A stretch of 64,000 nt of DNA from assembly GCA_002841155.1 (NCBI GenBank), contig PHEH01000007.1, positions 1-64,000 on the forward strand, read 5' to 3'. The notes under the pieces are model-generated. The model searched no databases. It saw nothing but the letters and a program-made list of their open reading frames with translations, and was not told the origin of the DNA. Both the position numbers and the translations under genes were made by a program. Positions 49,724-58,950 of the stretch are shown in pieces. Every line of letters starts with the position of its first letter. Within the stretch, counting starts at the first letter, position 1. The DNA is from Alphaproteobacteria bacterium HGW-Alphaproteobacteria-18 (GTDB lineage: Bacteria > Pseudomonadota > Alphaproteobacteria > Caulobacterales > Hyphomonadaceae).

Positions 49724-52051
49724 TTGAAGAAACTCAATTGCCGTCCACTGCTCACCGGAACCTCGGCGATCGCACTGGCCACCCTCTTCGCGCCGCTCGC
49801 CTTCGCTCAGGTCGAAGAACAGCCCTCCGAAGTTGGGGCCGAACAAAGCGATCTCAAGCTCAACCAGATTGTCGTGACCGCCACGCGCCGCGCGACCAAC
49901 CTTCAGGACACAGCCGTCGCCGTTACCTCGGTTGACAAGGAATTCATGGCCGAAGCCCGCGTCGAGAATATCGGCGATATCACCGCCGTTTCGCCCAGCG
50001 TCACCTTCCGTAACACCTCCAACCCTGCCACTTCGTCAAACCTCCAGATCCGCGGCATCGGCACCACTGGCGCCAACCGCGCCTTTGAAGGCGCGGTTGG
50101 GGTTTTCGTGGACGGCGTTTACCGCTCGCGCCCCGGCGCGGCGCTTCAGAGCTTCCTGGATGTCGGCAGCTTGCAGGTACTGCGCGGGCCCCAGGGCACG
50201 CTGTTCGGAAAGAACACGTCCGCTGGCGCAATCCTTCTGGAAAGCTCCACGCCCGTCATCGGCGAAATGCGCGGTGACTACGCTCTCTCCATCGGCAATT
50301 ACGAAGCCGTGACCGGCCAGGTGACCGTGAATGCCCCCATCGGAGACAAGGCTGCCTTCCGCCTGTCTGGCATCAGCGCCAACCGTGCGGGCTTCTTCGA
50401 GAACCCCAACACCGGTGAAGACTATAACGAGCGCCGCGGCATGGGCCTCAAGGCGCAGTTCCTGTATGAGCCGACCGATACGCTGAGCCTGCGCATCATT
50501 GCCGATCATTCGCGCTCGGATGAAAACTGCTGCTTCGGCACTGTCGACGCCATCCCCGGCCCGGTGCAGGACGTGGTTGATCAGATCATCCGCGAACGCG
50601 GCCTCGTGCCCACATCGCGCCGGAAGGATGAGTACCAGTCCGTGCTCAACATTCCGCCAGATCAGCTTGTCGAAGACACAGGTTACACCGTGAAAGCCGA
50701 CTGGGATGTCGGCCCCGGCAAGCTTTCCTCGGTTACCGCGCTTCGTCAGTACAAGGTCGACCAGATGACCGACGCCGACTTCTCCGGCGCCGATCTCCTG
50801 CAACTCCACGAGAAGTTCAAGAGCAACTTCTTCTCGCAGGAGTTCAGCTTTTCCGGCGATCACGGCTTTGGCGCCGAAGGTAACGCCGACTATGTAGTTG
50901 GCGTCTTCTATTCGGATGAACGCATCAAATCCGGCCGCACAGGATGGTGGGGCGAGGATCTTCAGCGCGTGTTTGAATTCACCCTCCCCCCGACGCTGGT
51001 GTTCGATGCCTCTCCCGGCCTTCGCTCAATCGAAGTCATCGAAGGGAACAACCAGTCACTTGCCGTTTTCGGTCAGTGGGACGGCCGCATCAACGAGAAT
51101 TGGGGTGTCACGGCAGGTCTGCGCTGGTCGCAGGAAGAAAAGCAGGGGCAGTTTGAAAACCTCTACTACCGCCCCAACCCCCTGGATGTGTACAAGGTCC
51201 TCGGCGTCCAGCCGGCGCCCCACTTCAACACCACCCAGACCGATGAAGCCTTCAGCGGCACGCTCGGCGTTCAGTATCACTTCAATGAAGATGTGATGCT
51301 CTACGCCAGCTACAACCGCGGCTTCAAGGCGGGCGGGGTAAACCTCGACGCTAACGCGGCCGGTGGTTTCCGTCAGAACCCGGACTTCTTCCCCGATGCC
51401 GTCCCCGGCGATCCGACCTATGACCCGGAATACGTCAACGCCTATGAACTCGGCCTCAAGACCGAGTTCTGGGCTGGCCGCGGCCGTGCAAACTTCTCCG
51501 CGTTCTATAACGACATGACGGACTTGCAGGTTGCGCGCTTTGTCGGCACGCAGTTTCAAGTCTTGAACTCGGCAACCGCTGAGGTCTATGGCGCTGAAGT
51601 GGAAAGCGCGTTCGAGCTGACCGAAGACTTCTCTCTGGACGCTGCCGTCACATGGCTGCCCCAGGCAGAGCTGGGCGAGGATGCGTCGCTTGGCCCGGTT
51701 CTCTCTGGCCGCCGCTTTGCGGTTGCCCCGGAGCTTTCCGGCAGCATCGCCCTGCGGATGAACAAGCCGATCACGGATGATCTCTCGCTCGTGGGCCGCG
51801 TTCAGATGCAATATTCGGGCGGCTACTACACCGGCAACTCCGACTTCTCCGAACAGGGCGGCTATGGCCTCACAAACCTGAACTTCGGGGTCAAGTCGGT
51901 CGATGGCTGGACGCTTGAAGCCTGGCTCCTGAACGCCTTCGACAAGCGTTATGTCACCAACCACTTCTCAACGACGCTGCAGTCGGGAGACGTCAACGCC
52001 TATATGAGCGCGCCGCGCACATTCGGTGTCACCCTGCGCGGATCGTTCTGA
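49724..52051 (+). CDS. TonB-dependent outer-membrane receptor
   Basis: A 775-residue receptor. The TTG start at 49724 has AGGGAGA upstream and gives a clean signal peptide ending AFAQ (about residue 27); no ATG would. TonB-box-like NQIVVTATRR is followed by the plug (VFVDGVYRSRPGA, QVLRGPQGTLFGKNTSAGAI) and a barrel with YASYNRGFKAGGVN, ending in FGVTLRGSF. This is the subfamily common in Sphingomonadales and Hyphomonadaceae for complex organic substrates. An MFS transporter gene follows 129 bp on, which may carry the same solute across the inner membrane (inference). Confidence 0.93.
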   Translation: MKKLNCRPLLTGTSAIALATLFAPLAFAQVEEQPSEVGAEQSDLKLNQIVVTATRRATNLQDTAVAVTSVDKEFMAEARVENIGDITAVSPSVTFRNTSNPATSSNLQIRGIGTTGANRAFEGAVGVFVDGVYRSRPGAALQSFLDVGSLQVLRGPQGTLFGKNTSAGAILLESSTPVIGEMRGDYALSIGNYEAVTGQVTVNAPIGDKAAFRLSGISANRAGFFENPNTGEDYNERRGMGLKAQFLYEPTDTLSLRIIADHSRSDENCCFGTVDAIPGPVQDVVDQIIRERGLVPTSRRKDEYQSVLNIPPDQLVEDTGYTVKADWDVGPGKLSSVTALRQYKVDQMTDADFSGADLLQLHEKFKSNFFSQEFSFSGDHGFGAEGNADYVVGVFYSDERIKSGRTGWWGEDLQRVFEFTLPPTLVFDASPGLRSIEVIEGNNQSLAVFGQWDGRINENWGVTAGLRWSQEEKQGQFENLYYRPNPLDVYKVLGVQPAPHFNTTQTDEAFSGTLGVQYHFNEDVMLYASYNRGFKAGGVNLDANAAGGFRQNPDFFPDAVPGDPTYDPEYVNAYELGLKTEFWAGRGRANFSAFYNDMTDLQVARFVGTQFQVLNSATAEVYGAEVESAFELTEDFSLDAAVTWLPQAELGEDASLGPVLSGRRFAVAPELSGSIALRMNKPITDDLSLVGRVQMQYSGGYYTGNSDFSEQGGYGLTNLNFGVKSVDGWTLEAWLLNAFDKRYVTNHFSTTLQSGDVNAYMSAPRTFGVTLRGSF

Positions 52052-52180
52052 TCTGACTGACGCAACGTAAGCTGCAAGGATTTGCGGTCACCCTTCCAAA
52101 AAGGGGTGACCGCAAGTTCATTTCTGAACATAAACCCCGCATCTGGTTTCAACAGAAACGATCTCAAGAGTGGAAACTCA

Positions 52181-53515
52181 ATGTCCCCGACGCTCCTGCC
52201 GCCCAGCATTGCCGCCAACCCGCAACAGCGCATCCGGGTTACCTTATGGCTCCTGCTGATCGTCAATGCGTTCAATTTTGTTGACCGTCAGATCGTCAAT
52301 ATCCTGGCCGAGCCGATCAAGAATGATCTCGGCCTTACCGACACACAGATCGGCCTGATGACGGGCCTCGCCTTTGCGGTCGTCTACACCACCCTCGGCA
52401 TTCCGATTGCGCGCTGGGCAGACAATCCAAAGTCAAATCGCGTCGGTATTGTCGCAGGCTCTCTCGCCATCTGGTCGGGCATGACGGCGGTTTGCGGCCT
52501 GGCGCAGAACTTCTGGCAATTGCTGCTGGCACGCATTGGCGTCGGCGTGGGCGAGGCTGGCTGCACACCGGCCTCCCACTCGCTGATTGGGGATACGGTT
52601 CCGCCGGAAAAGCGCGGATCGGCCATTGCCTTCTTCGGCCTGGGCATTCCGATTGGCTCGCTGTTCGGCATGGTCATCGGCGGCGTGCTGGCAGATGCCG
52701 TGGGCTGGCGCATCGCCTTCATGGCGGTCGGCATTCCCGGTGTGCTTCTGGCCATCGTCCTCTGGTTCCTCGTGAAGGAGCCCCGCAAGGACGGCACGCT
52801 GGCTGAAGCGGCCGCGCGCCTCAAGGCCAGCCAGGCCGCCCCCCGCGCCTCGATCCGCGAAACCATCACCGAAGTGCTCGGCTCGAAGGTCTTCATCTAC
52901 GCCACCCTCGGCGCGTCCTTCGTGGCCTTCCTCGGCTATGGCAAAGGCGTCTGGAACGGCATCTTCCTGATCCGCACGCATGGCCTCTCGCTCACTGAAG
53001 TCGGGCTGCTTTACGGCGTCAGCGCTGGCCTTGGCGGCATCGCGGGCACATGGCTCGGCGGCTGGACGTCTGACAAGTTCGGCATAAAGAAACCGGTGCA
53101 CTATATGCTCGCCCCGGCGGTCGCGATGCTGCTCACCGTGCCGATCCTGCTGATCGGTTATGCTGGCCCAGTCTGGGTCGCCATCCCGATGCTCTGTGTC
53201 TCGGCGGCGCTCTCGGGCGTCTATTATGCGCCCACCTTCGGCTGCGTTCAGCTGCTCATCAGCCCGGCCTCGCGGGCTGTGGCGGTCTCGCTGATGCTGT
53301 TCACGCTGAACCTCATCGGCCTTGGCCTTGGCCCGCTCGTCTTCGGCATTCTGTCGGATAGACTTGAGCCGATTGCAGGTACCGAAAGCGTGCGCTGGTC
53401 GCTCTATGTGGCAGGCTGTATGGGCGTCATCCCGACGGTCCTTTACTGGCTCGCCAGCAAGAATATTGCCCGAGAGCTGGCTGAAAAATCCGCGCGCGAC
53501 ACGGCGCTGTCTTAA
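52181..53515 (+). CDS. MFS transporter, Spinster-like
   Basis: A 444-residue, twelve-helix major facilitator protein. FNFVDRQIVNILAEPIKNDLGLTDTQIGLMTG is the hallmark start of the Spinster-type group, followed by ARWADNPKSNRVGIVAGS (motif A-like) and RIGVGVGEAGCTPASHSLI. Eukaryotic Spinster proteins move sphingosine-phosphate; bacterial substrates are unknown. The ATG at 52181 has AAGAG upstream; the longer frame before it is unlikely. A strong terminator follows. Confidence 0.9.
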   Translation: MSPTLLPPSIAANPQQRIRVTLWLLLIVNAFNFVDRQIVNILAEPIKNDLGLTDTQIGLMTGLAFAVVYTTLGIPIARWADNPKSNRVGIVAGSLAIWSGMTAVCGLAQNFWQLLLARIGVGVGEAGCTPASHSLIGDTVPPEKRGSAIAFFGLGIPIGSLFGMVIGGVLADAVGWRIAFMAVGIPGVLLAIVLWFLVKEPRKDGTLAEAAARLKASQAAPRASIRETITEVLGSKVFIYATLGASFVAFLGYGKGVWNGIFLIRTHGLSLTEVGLLYGVSAGLGGIAGTWLGGWTSDKFGIKKPVHYMLAPAVAMLLTVPILLIGYAGPVWVAIPMLCVSAALSGVYYAPTFGCVQLLISPASRAVAVSLMLFTLNLIGLGLGPLVFGILSDRLEPIAGTESVRWSLYVAGCMGVIPTVLYWLASKNIARELAEKSARDTALS

Positions 53516-53533
53516 GGCAAGCGCCAGAAACAA

Positions 53534-53565
53534 AAACGGGATCAGGTCACCGCCTGATCCCGTTT
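53534..53565. terminator. Bidirectional Rho-independent terminator
   Basis: Perfect 13-bp arms AAACGGGATCAGG (53534-53546) and CCTGATCCCGTTT (53553-53565), loop TCACCG. It lies between the convergent MFS (plus) and glutathione transferase (minus) genes, with T-rich flanks both ways. Confidence 0.93.
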
Positions 53566-53581
53566 CCCATTTTCAGTTAGC

Positions 53582-54367
53582 TCAAGGCCCGGTGAAACGA
53601 ATATTCCCGGCCTTGATCCCACTCAGCACAATATCTGCTCCACCGGTCTTCATCATCCATTCCAGGCGATGATCCCGGTACTGACGCTTGAACAGACCTG
53701 CCTTCACAGCCTGGTCCACCTGGCTCATGCCGGTGATCGAGGCGACGGATTCCTTCTGCGCCAGCGCCACGCTTTCCCGGCCGTTTGCCCGGTCCAGCCA
53801 GCCCGCCAGGCGCGAGCCCTCCGCTGGCTTGATGCCAAAGCCTGCCGCGCCGTTGAGATAGGGCACCACGCTGAGATCACCCCAGCCGAACTGCGCTCCG
53901 GTGAACCATTCCCGGTCCCCCAGATACCCATCCAGCACCGCGAAGAACGCCTCCGCCTGCTGGCGGGCCTTGGCTTCCATGTCTTCCTTCCTGGCGCCCT
54001 CCGCGCGGCGAAAGAAGTTAAGCTCGCCCAGCCCCCAGGTGATCGCTTCGAACTGGGTGTCCATCACGTCTTCGATCATCCGCATACGCGCGCGCTCGGC
54101 AGGCGCGTTGGGCATCATCGGCGGGGCTGGCCAGACTTCCTCAATGTATTCGAGGATAATGGTGCTGTCGAATATCTCCACATCGCCATGGATCAGCGCG
54201 GGCACCTCGCCCCGCGGATTGGCCTTGGCAAAGCCGCCCGCCGTCGCGCCCGTGCCGATGCCCTCGGGCAGGCGCGTTTCAAACGGCACGCCCTTTTCCC
54301 GCAGCGAGATTTTCACCTTCTGCGCATAGGGCGACAGCGGATGCTCATAGAGGATCAAATCGGACAC
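53582..54367 (-). CDS. Glutathione S-transferase family protein
   Basis: A 261-residue protein. The N-terminal thioredoxin-fold domain has YEHPLSPYAQKVKISLREKG (Ser/Tyr near 12-14 as catalytic candidates), NPRGEVPALIHG (cis-Pro) and DSTIILEYIEE (glutathione-binding Asp-Ser). An all-helical C-terminal domain extends to the end and is somewhat longer than usual. It starts 11 bp after the conserved protein at 54379-55419, in the same operon. Substrate unknown. Confidence 0.88.
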   Translation of the reverse strand: MSDLILYEHPLSPYAQKVKISLREKGVPFETRLPEGIGTGATAGGFAKANPRGEVPALIHGDVEIFDSTIILEYIEEVWPAPPMMPNAPAERARMRMIEDVMDTQFEAITWGLGELNFFRRAEGARKEDMEAKARQQAEAFFAVLDGYLGDREWFTGAQFGWGDLSVVPYLNGAAGFGIKPAEGSRLAGWLDRANGRESVALAQKESVASITGMSQVDQAVKAGLFKRQYRDHRLEWMMKTGGADIVLSGIKAGNIRFTGP

Positions 54368-54378
54368 GCCTTACGCCC

Positions 54379-55419
54379 TCAATACCCTGCGAGACGGCCC
54401 AGGGGCCGCCCGTCGACGATCTGGTCGAGATACTCGCTCATGCCATAGCCAACCTTGCCATCACAGCGATACTCGGTCATCGCCTCGGTAATCCGCGTGG
54501 TCAGCTCCTGCCCGTCCGGCGAGGTCCGCCGATTGCGCAGCGGTATGAGCGAGAGCACCTTGCCGGTAACGGTATACGCCTTACCACTCTTGGTACGGAT
54601 CTTTGCTTCCAGGTCTGTCTGGTATTCGCTGGCGTCCCAATTGCTGGAAAGTTCGGCGGCGACGATCCCGTCATAGACGCCGTCACGGAATACCATGCCG
54701 CTCTGATGTACGCCGCCTTTGCCATCGCCCATCACATTGAACATCATGCCGAAATCGGCGCCGAAATTCATCGGGCACCAGCGATACCATTCAATCGCCT
54801 GCCAGTGGCGCGGCCCCCAGGATTTGTCGCGCAGCCCAAACCCGTCGATCTCCAGCCGTTCACCGCCGCATTCGATGAAGCCCTTTGCAGCGCAATGCTG
54901 TTCATAGTGCGCCTTGGCGAAGGATTTCTCCGGATCGATTTCCAGCGGTGTTCCGTCCGCCTTCACCGTCTCCCCGCCATACATCGGCGAGAGACCGGTA
55001 TAGATCATCTCCATCTTGCAGGGCAGGCGCGGATTGTTGCGGAAGGCCACTTTGGGGTCAGCCATCTGGCCGGGCTCTTTGAGCACCAGCAGCTCGCCGG
55101 AATACGTTACCCTCAACGTCTTGAACGGCTCCACGACATCAATGCGCAGGCCGCCCGCGTTCATCTGTGAATTGTCACTGATCTCAGGCCGCGCAAACAT
55201 GAAACCAACCCGGCCATCGGGGAAGTACACGCAGATCGACATTTCAGCGTAGCGCTGGTTGGGCCGGTTGCCGAGGCGGAACCACGCACCCGCGCGCTTG
55301 CCCGCGTCGAACACGTTGAAATACATGCTTTCATTGTAATTTTCCGCGCTACCCGGATCATGGGTGAACTCGTCTTCCGGCGCGAGAATGGTCTTGTAGC
55401 CTTCAGCTGCTTCAGCCAT
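54379..55419 (-). CDS. Conserved protein, CrtC/AttH-like double lipocalin-type fold suspected
   Basis: A 346-residue soluble protein without signal peptide. ESMYFNVFD, FRLGNRPNQRYAEMSI, the central GLRDKSWGPRHW motif and MGDGKGGVHQSG resemble proteins annotated as DUF7064/7065 (related to AttH/CrtC hydroxyneurosporene synthase folds). The D-x-SWGPRxW motif is their most conserved segment. Biochemical role unknown; such genes often lie near steroid, terpenoid or aromatic catabolic genes. GGGGAG precedes the ATG. Co-transcribed with the downstream glutathione transferase. Confidence 0.75.
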   Translation of the reverse strand: MAEAAEGYKTILAPEDEFTHDPGSAENYNESMYFNVFDAGKRAGAWFRLGNRPNQRYAEMSICVYFPDGRVGFMFARPEISDNSQMNAGGLRIDVVEPFKTLRVTYSGELLVLKEPGQMADPKVAFRNNPRLPCKMEMIYTGLSPMYGGETVKADGTPLEIDPEKSFAKAHYEQHCAAKGFIECGGERLEIDGFGLRDKSWGPRHWQAIEWYRWCPMNFGADFGMMFNVMGDGKGGVHQSGMVFRDGVYDGIVAAELSSNWDASEYQTDLEAKIRTKSGKAYTVTGKVLSLIPLRNRRTSPDGQELTTRITEAMTEYRCDGKVGYGMSEYLDQIVDGRPLGRLAGY

Positions 55420-55520
55420 GGCAATCTCCCCTGATATTCAGTTATCAGACGAACCTGCCACGCGTTTTGACGGATACAAGCCTGTCCTTGCGTCAGAAGC
55501 CCGCGCATACGGGATACTAC

Positions 55521-56243
55521 TCAGGCCTGCCGCCGGGTCAGTTCGCCGATGAAGGAATGCCGATCGCCGGGGAAAGTCTGCCACACATGCGTCACCGGCA
55601 TACCGTTCAGCCATGTCCGCCGCTCCAGCATCAGGCAGGGGACGCCTTCGGCAATGTCGAGATGCGCAGCAATGGCCGGGTCGGCCGCCACCGCGAAGAT
55701 CCGGTGCTCGGCCTGCGACCAGGGCACATGCCCCAGCAGCCAGGTGCCCGGTGGCATTGTGGAGAAATCCTCCCCCTCCACTTCGGGCACCGCCGCAAGG
55801 TTCACAAGCCGCCGCTCGAAACCAAACGGCTGCCCATCGGCGCGGTGCACCCCGCGCAGCTCAATCAGTCGCGCGCCCCTGCCCGCCAGCGCTGCCTCCT
55901 CCGCCCCTTTCGCCGCCCGCACAGACCGGTGCAGGAGCTGGTAGCCATAAGCATAACCCTTCCGCTCCAGGTCGAGGCGAATGTCGGGAATGTCGAGGAT
56001 GGTGGAATCGCTGGGCGGATGCGCCACGAAGGATCCCGCCCGCTTCCGGCGCACGACCAGGCCGCGGCTGGCCAGCTCGCTCACCGCCCGGTTCACCGTC
56101 ATCCGAGAACAGTCGTAAATTTCCATCAGCTCCCGTTCGAGCGGGATACGGTCATCGGGTTTCAGGCCTCCTGAGAGGATCTGCCGCTCGATGTCCGAAC
56201 GGATGCGTTCGCTAACCGATACTGTCTCGCTGGTGTCCCGCAT
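55521..56243 (-). CDS. hutC: HutC, GntR-family repressor of histidine utilisation
   Basis: A 240-residue GntR/HutC regulator. The winged helix (about 10-75) has IERQILSGGLKPDDRIPLERELMEIYDCSRMTVNRAVSELASRGLV; the ligand-binding UTRA domain follows, with WLLGHVPWSQAEHRI and a PxTHVWQTFPG end. Urocanate is the usual inducer. I prefer the ATG at 56243, which gives the normal N-terminus; a GTG at 56300, overlapping the hutF stop, would add 19 residues (RDKAGQSGTDQDISGH) encoded by the TGTCC array. Downstream of hutF in one operon; its operator is probably at 57685-57712. Confidence 0.9.
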   Translation of the reverse strand: MRDTSETVSVSERIRSDIERQILSGGLKPDDRIPLERELMEIYDCSRMTVNRAVSELASRGLVVRRKRAGSFVAHPPSDSTILDIPDIRLDLERKGYAYGYQLLHRSVRAAKGAEEAALAGRGARLIELRGVHRADGQPFGFERRLVNLAAVPEVEGEDFSTMPPGTWLLGHVPWSQAEHRIFAVAADPAIAAHLDIAEGVPCLMLERRTWLNGMPVTHVWQTFPGDRHSFIGELTRRQA

Positions 56244-56299
56244 GTGTCCCGATATGTCCTGATCTGTCCCGGATTGTCCGGCTTTGTCCCGGTTTGTCA
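56223..56299 (+). repeat. TGTCC array, copy C (seven to eight units, hutF/hutC junction)
   Basis: TGTCC or a one-base variant at 56245, 56255, 56265, 56275, 56285 and 56295 (exactly 10 bp apart), with looser units at 56234 and 56223. It begins at the hutF stop codon and runs over the proposed hutC start. On the hut coding strand it reads GGACA. Units TGATC and CGGAT between TGTCCs match copies A and B. Confidence 0.85.
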
Positions 56300-57667
56300 C
56301 GCCAGAAGCTTCCCGAGGGCGGCCTTGTAGCGCGCCTCGATTGAGGGTCTGTGAATATGCTGTCCTCCCTGCACGATATGGTCGCCGCGCCGCCAGACAT
56401 CTGAAATCGCTTGGTTTTTCCCCCGGAATACCCAGGCGTCCAGCACCCGGTCTCCCCCGTCCGCCACCTCGGGCAGTACAGCGGCGCTGAGCGCGGCCAT
56501 ATCCGCCGGATTGCCGGGCGCCAATCCAACAGCAATCCCCGCCGCCCGGCCACCGCCAGAAAGCGCGTGTTCAAACAACGAACGCCCCGTCGAGGCATAG
56601 CCCTCGCCGGTCATGACATTGCGCGAGAGCGTCTTGAATCTCTGGGAATATTCCAGCATCCGCAACTCGTCCGCCGCGCTGATCGAAACATTGGAGTCGG
56701 TGCCAACGCCGTAGTGTCCGCCATAGGAAACAAAGGCGTGACCATCGAAGAGTCCGTCGCCCAAATTCGCCTCGGTCACCGGGCACAATCCCGCAACCGC
56801 CCCCGTTTTCGCTATCCCGTGGATTTCCCGGTCGTTCGTATGCGTCGCATGCACAAGGCACCAGCGCGGGCCGACATCTGCGTTGTGCAACAGCCACTCC
56901 ACAGGCCGCGCGCCAGACCAGGCAAGGCAGTCCTCCACTTCCTTCTCCTGCTCGGCAATATGGATGTGGACAGGCCCGGCCTTATCCATCCCCAGCAACG
57001 CCTTGAGCTCAGCCGGCGTCACCGCACGAAGGCTATGGGGCGCCAGACCCAGCACAAAATCAGGCTGATTGGCGCCGTGCTTCCGGGCCGCTTCCAGCAG
57101 CGCCGCAAAGCCCTCAAGATCACTCAGGAACCGCTTCTGCCCGTCCATCGGGGGCTGCTCGCCAAAACCCGAATGTGCATAGAACACCGGCAGCAGCGTC
57201 AGCCCCAATCCTGTATCGCCCGCAGCGCGCACCACCTGCCCGGCCATCTCCGCCGGGTCGGCATAGCGCTGCCCGCTTTGGTCATTATGGACATAGTGAA
57301 ACTCGCAGACGCGCGTGAACCCTGCCTCCAGCATCTCCGCATACGCCATCGCCGTAATCGCGTGGATATCCTCCGGCCCAATCCGGCTGACAAAGCGATA
57401 GAGTAAATTTCTCCAGGACCAGAAACTGCCCTGACCATTTCCCCGAACTTCCGTCAATCCAGACATCGCCCTCTGGAAAGCATGGGAATGAAGGTTGGTC
57501 AGTCCTGGCAGAAGAGACCGCCCACGAACGGCCCCTGAAGGAGGCGCCACATCCACAGACACTGCCGCAATGAGCCCGCCCTCAATCGTGATCGCCACCC
57601 CGCTCGCCCAGCCCGAGGGCAGCAGCGCGTGATCGAACCAGAGATGCTCTGAAGATTTCCCCGCCAC
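56297..57667 (-). CDS. hutF: Formimidoylglutamate deiminase
   Basis: A 456-residue amidohydrolase converting N-formimino-L-glutamate to N-formyl-L-glutamate and ammonia. Metal and active-site motifs: [15 protein letters not shown], a VHIHIAEQ His, VHATHTN, and [23 protein letters not shown]. The GTG start at 57667 has GGAGGG 6-8 bp upstream and lies just inside the operator; extending further would cross the operator and hutI start. It diverges from hutI-hutH-hutG-hutU and is followed by hutC. Confidence 0.93.
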   Translation of the reverse strand: MAGKSSEHLWFDHALLPSGWASGVAITIEGGLIAAVSVDVAPPSGAVRGRSLLPGLTNLHSHAFQRAMSGLTEVRGNGQGSFWSWRNLLYRFVSRIGPEDIHAITAMAYAEMLEAGFTRVCEFHYVHNDQSGQRYADPAEMAGQVVRAAGDTGLGLTLLPVFYAHSGFGEQPPMDGQKRFLSDLEGFAALLEAARKHGANQPDFVLGLAPHSLRAVTPAELKALLGMDKAGPVHIHIAEQEKEVEDCLAWSGARPVEWLLHNADVGPRWCLVHATHTNDREIHGIAKTGAVAGLCPVTEANLGDGLFDGHAFVSYGGHYGVGTDSNVSISAADELRMLEYSQRFKTLSRNVMTGEGYASTGRSLFEHALSGGGRAAGIAVGLAPGNPADMAALSAAVLPEVADGGDRVLDAWVFRGKNQAISDVWRRGDHIVQGGQHIHRPSIEARYKAALGKLLA

Positions 57668-57684
57668 TGGACATCCCTCCGACT

Positions 57685-57712
57685 CTTCTATTATGTCTAT
57701 ACATATTAGAAG
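57685..57712. promoter_or_regulatory. HutC operator in the hutF-hutI intergenic region
   Basis: Twelve-bp arms CTTCTATTATGT (57685-57696) and ACATATTAGAAG (57701-57712), one mismatch, spacer CTAT. The TATGT...ACATA core resembles the TGTA-N-TACA type sites of HutC/GntR regulators. It sits centrally between the two divergent hut transcripts. Confidence 0.8.
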
Positions 57713-57744
57713 AAATCCGATGCGAATACAACGGGGACCGGAGG

Positions 57745-58950
57745 ATGCCAATCAAGCGTATCTGGACAAACGCCCGCCTCGCCACGATGTCGGCCCGCCT
57801 CCCCGGCCTCGGCATCATTGAGGATGGCGCCCTCGCCGCCGAGGGCGAGCGGATCACCTATGCCGGTCCTGCCTCAAATGCCCCTCCCACGGAGGGGTAT
57901 CAGGTCATCGACTGCGGTGGCCGCTGGCTGCTCCCCGGTCTCATCGATTGCCACACCCATCTCGTCTATGCGGGCAGCCGCGCGCAGGAATTCGAACTCC
58001 GCCTCGCCGGAGCGAGCTATGAGGAAATCGCCCGCGCCGGTGGCGGCATTCGCGCCACCGTCAACGCTGTCCGCGCGGCCAGCGAAGCCCAGCTTGTGGC
58101 TGAAAGCCTGCCCCGCCTCGACGCGCTGATCGCCGAAGGCGTCACCACGATCGAGATCAAGTCCGGCTATGGCCTCAGTGTTGAGCACGAACTGAAACAG
58201 CTCCGCGCCGCCCGCACGCTCGGGCAGGTCCGCCCTATTGATGTGGAGACAACCCTCCTCGCCGCTCACGCCCTGCCGCCCGAATATGAAGGCCGGGCGG
58301 ACACCTATATCGATCTCGTCTGTAACGAGATCATTCCCGCCGCCGCCAAGGCGAAGGCCGCCAGCGCCGTGGACGCTTTCTGTGAAACCATCGGCTTCAC
58401 GTCGGAGCAGACGAGCCGTGTACTGAGCGCTGCGCGGCATCACGGCCTCGGCGTAAAGCTCCATGCCGACCAGCTCTCAAACCTGCATGGCGGCGCGCTG
58501 GCCGCCAGCCACAACGCCCTCTCCGCCGATCATCTGGAATATCTTGACGACGCCGGCATCGCCGCCATGGCACAGGCAGGCACCGTCGCCGTCATGCTGC
58601 CGGGCGCCTACTACTTCCTGCGCGACACCCACGCCCCGCCTCTGGAGGGCCTGCGGCGCGCGGGCGTTTCTCTTGCAATTTCAACCGACTGCAACCCCGG
58701 AACGTCCCCGCTCACCTCTCTCCTCCTCGCCATGAATATGGGCGCGACGCTCTTCCGCATGACGGTCGAGGAATGCCTCCTCGGCACGACGCGCCATGCT
58801 GCCCGCGCGCTTGGCCTTCAGGCAGAGACCGGCACGCTGGAATCCGGAAAGCTCTGCAATCTGAGCATCTGGGACATTGATCGCCCCGCAGAACTCGTCA
58901 ACGCGATGGGCCTCAACCGGCTCCACGCCCGCATCTGGAGAGGCCAATGA
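57745..58950 (+). CDS. hutI: Imidazolonepropionase
   Basis: A 401-residue amidohydrolase opening the imidazolone ring to N-formimino-L-glutamate, third step of histidine breakdown. Metal ligands HTH at 70-72 ([13 protein letters not shown]), [20 protein letters not shown] and [10 protein letters not shown] are all present. The ATG directly follows GGAGG; GGGGA further upstream gives better spacing. First gene of hutIHGU; its stop overlaps the hutH start by 4 bp. Confidence 0.95.
   Translation: MPIKRIWTNARLATMSARLPGLGIIEDGALAAEGERITYAGPASNAPPTEGYQVIDCGGRWLLPGLIDCHTHLVYAGSRAQEFELRLAGASYEEIARAGGGIRATVNAVRAASEAQLVAESLPRLDALIAEGVTTIEIKSGYGLSVEHELKQLRAARTLGQVRPIDVETTLLAAHALPPEYEGRADTYIDLVCNEIIPAAAKAKAASAVDAFCETIGFTSEQTSRVLSAARHHGLGVKLHADQLSNLHGGALAASHNALSADHLEYLDDAGIAAMAQAGTVAVMLPGAYYFLRDTHAPPLEGLRRAGVSLAISTDCNPGTSPLTSLLLAMNMGATLFRMTVEECLLGTTRHAARALGLQAETGTLESGKLCNLSIWDIDRPAELVNAMGLNRLHARIWRGQ

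Noticed and set aside
56223-56299. CRISPR array interpretation of the TGTCC repeats
   Set aside because: Units are only 10 bp with 5-bp conserved cores and no unique 30-bp spacers, and no cas genes are present.
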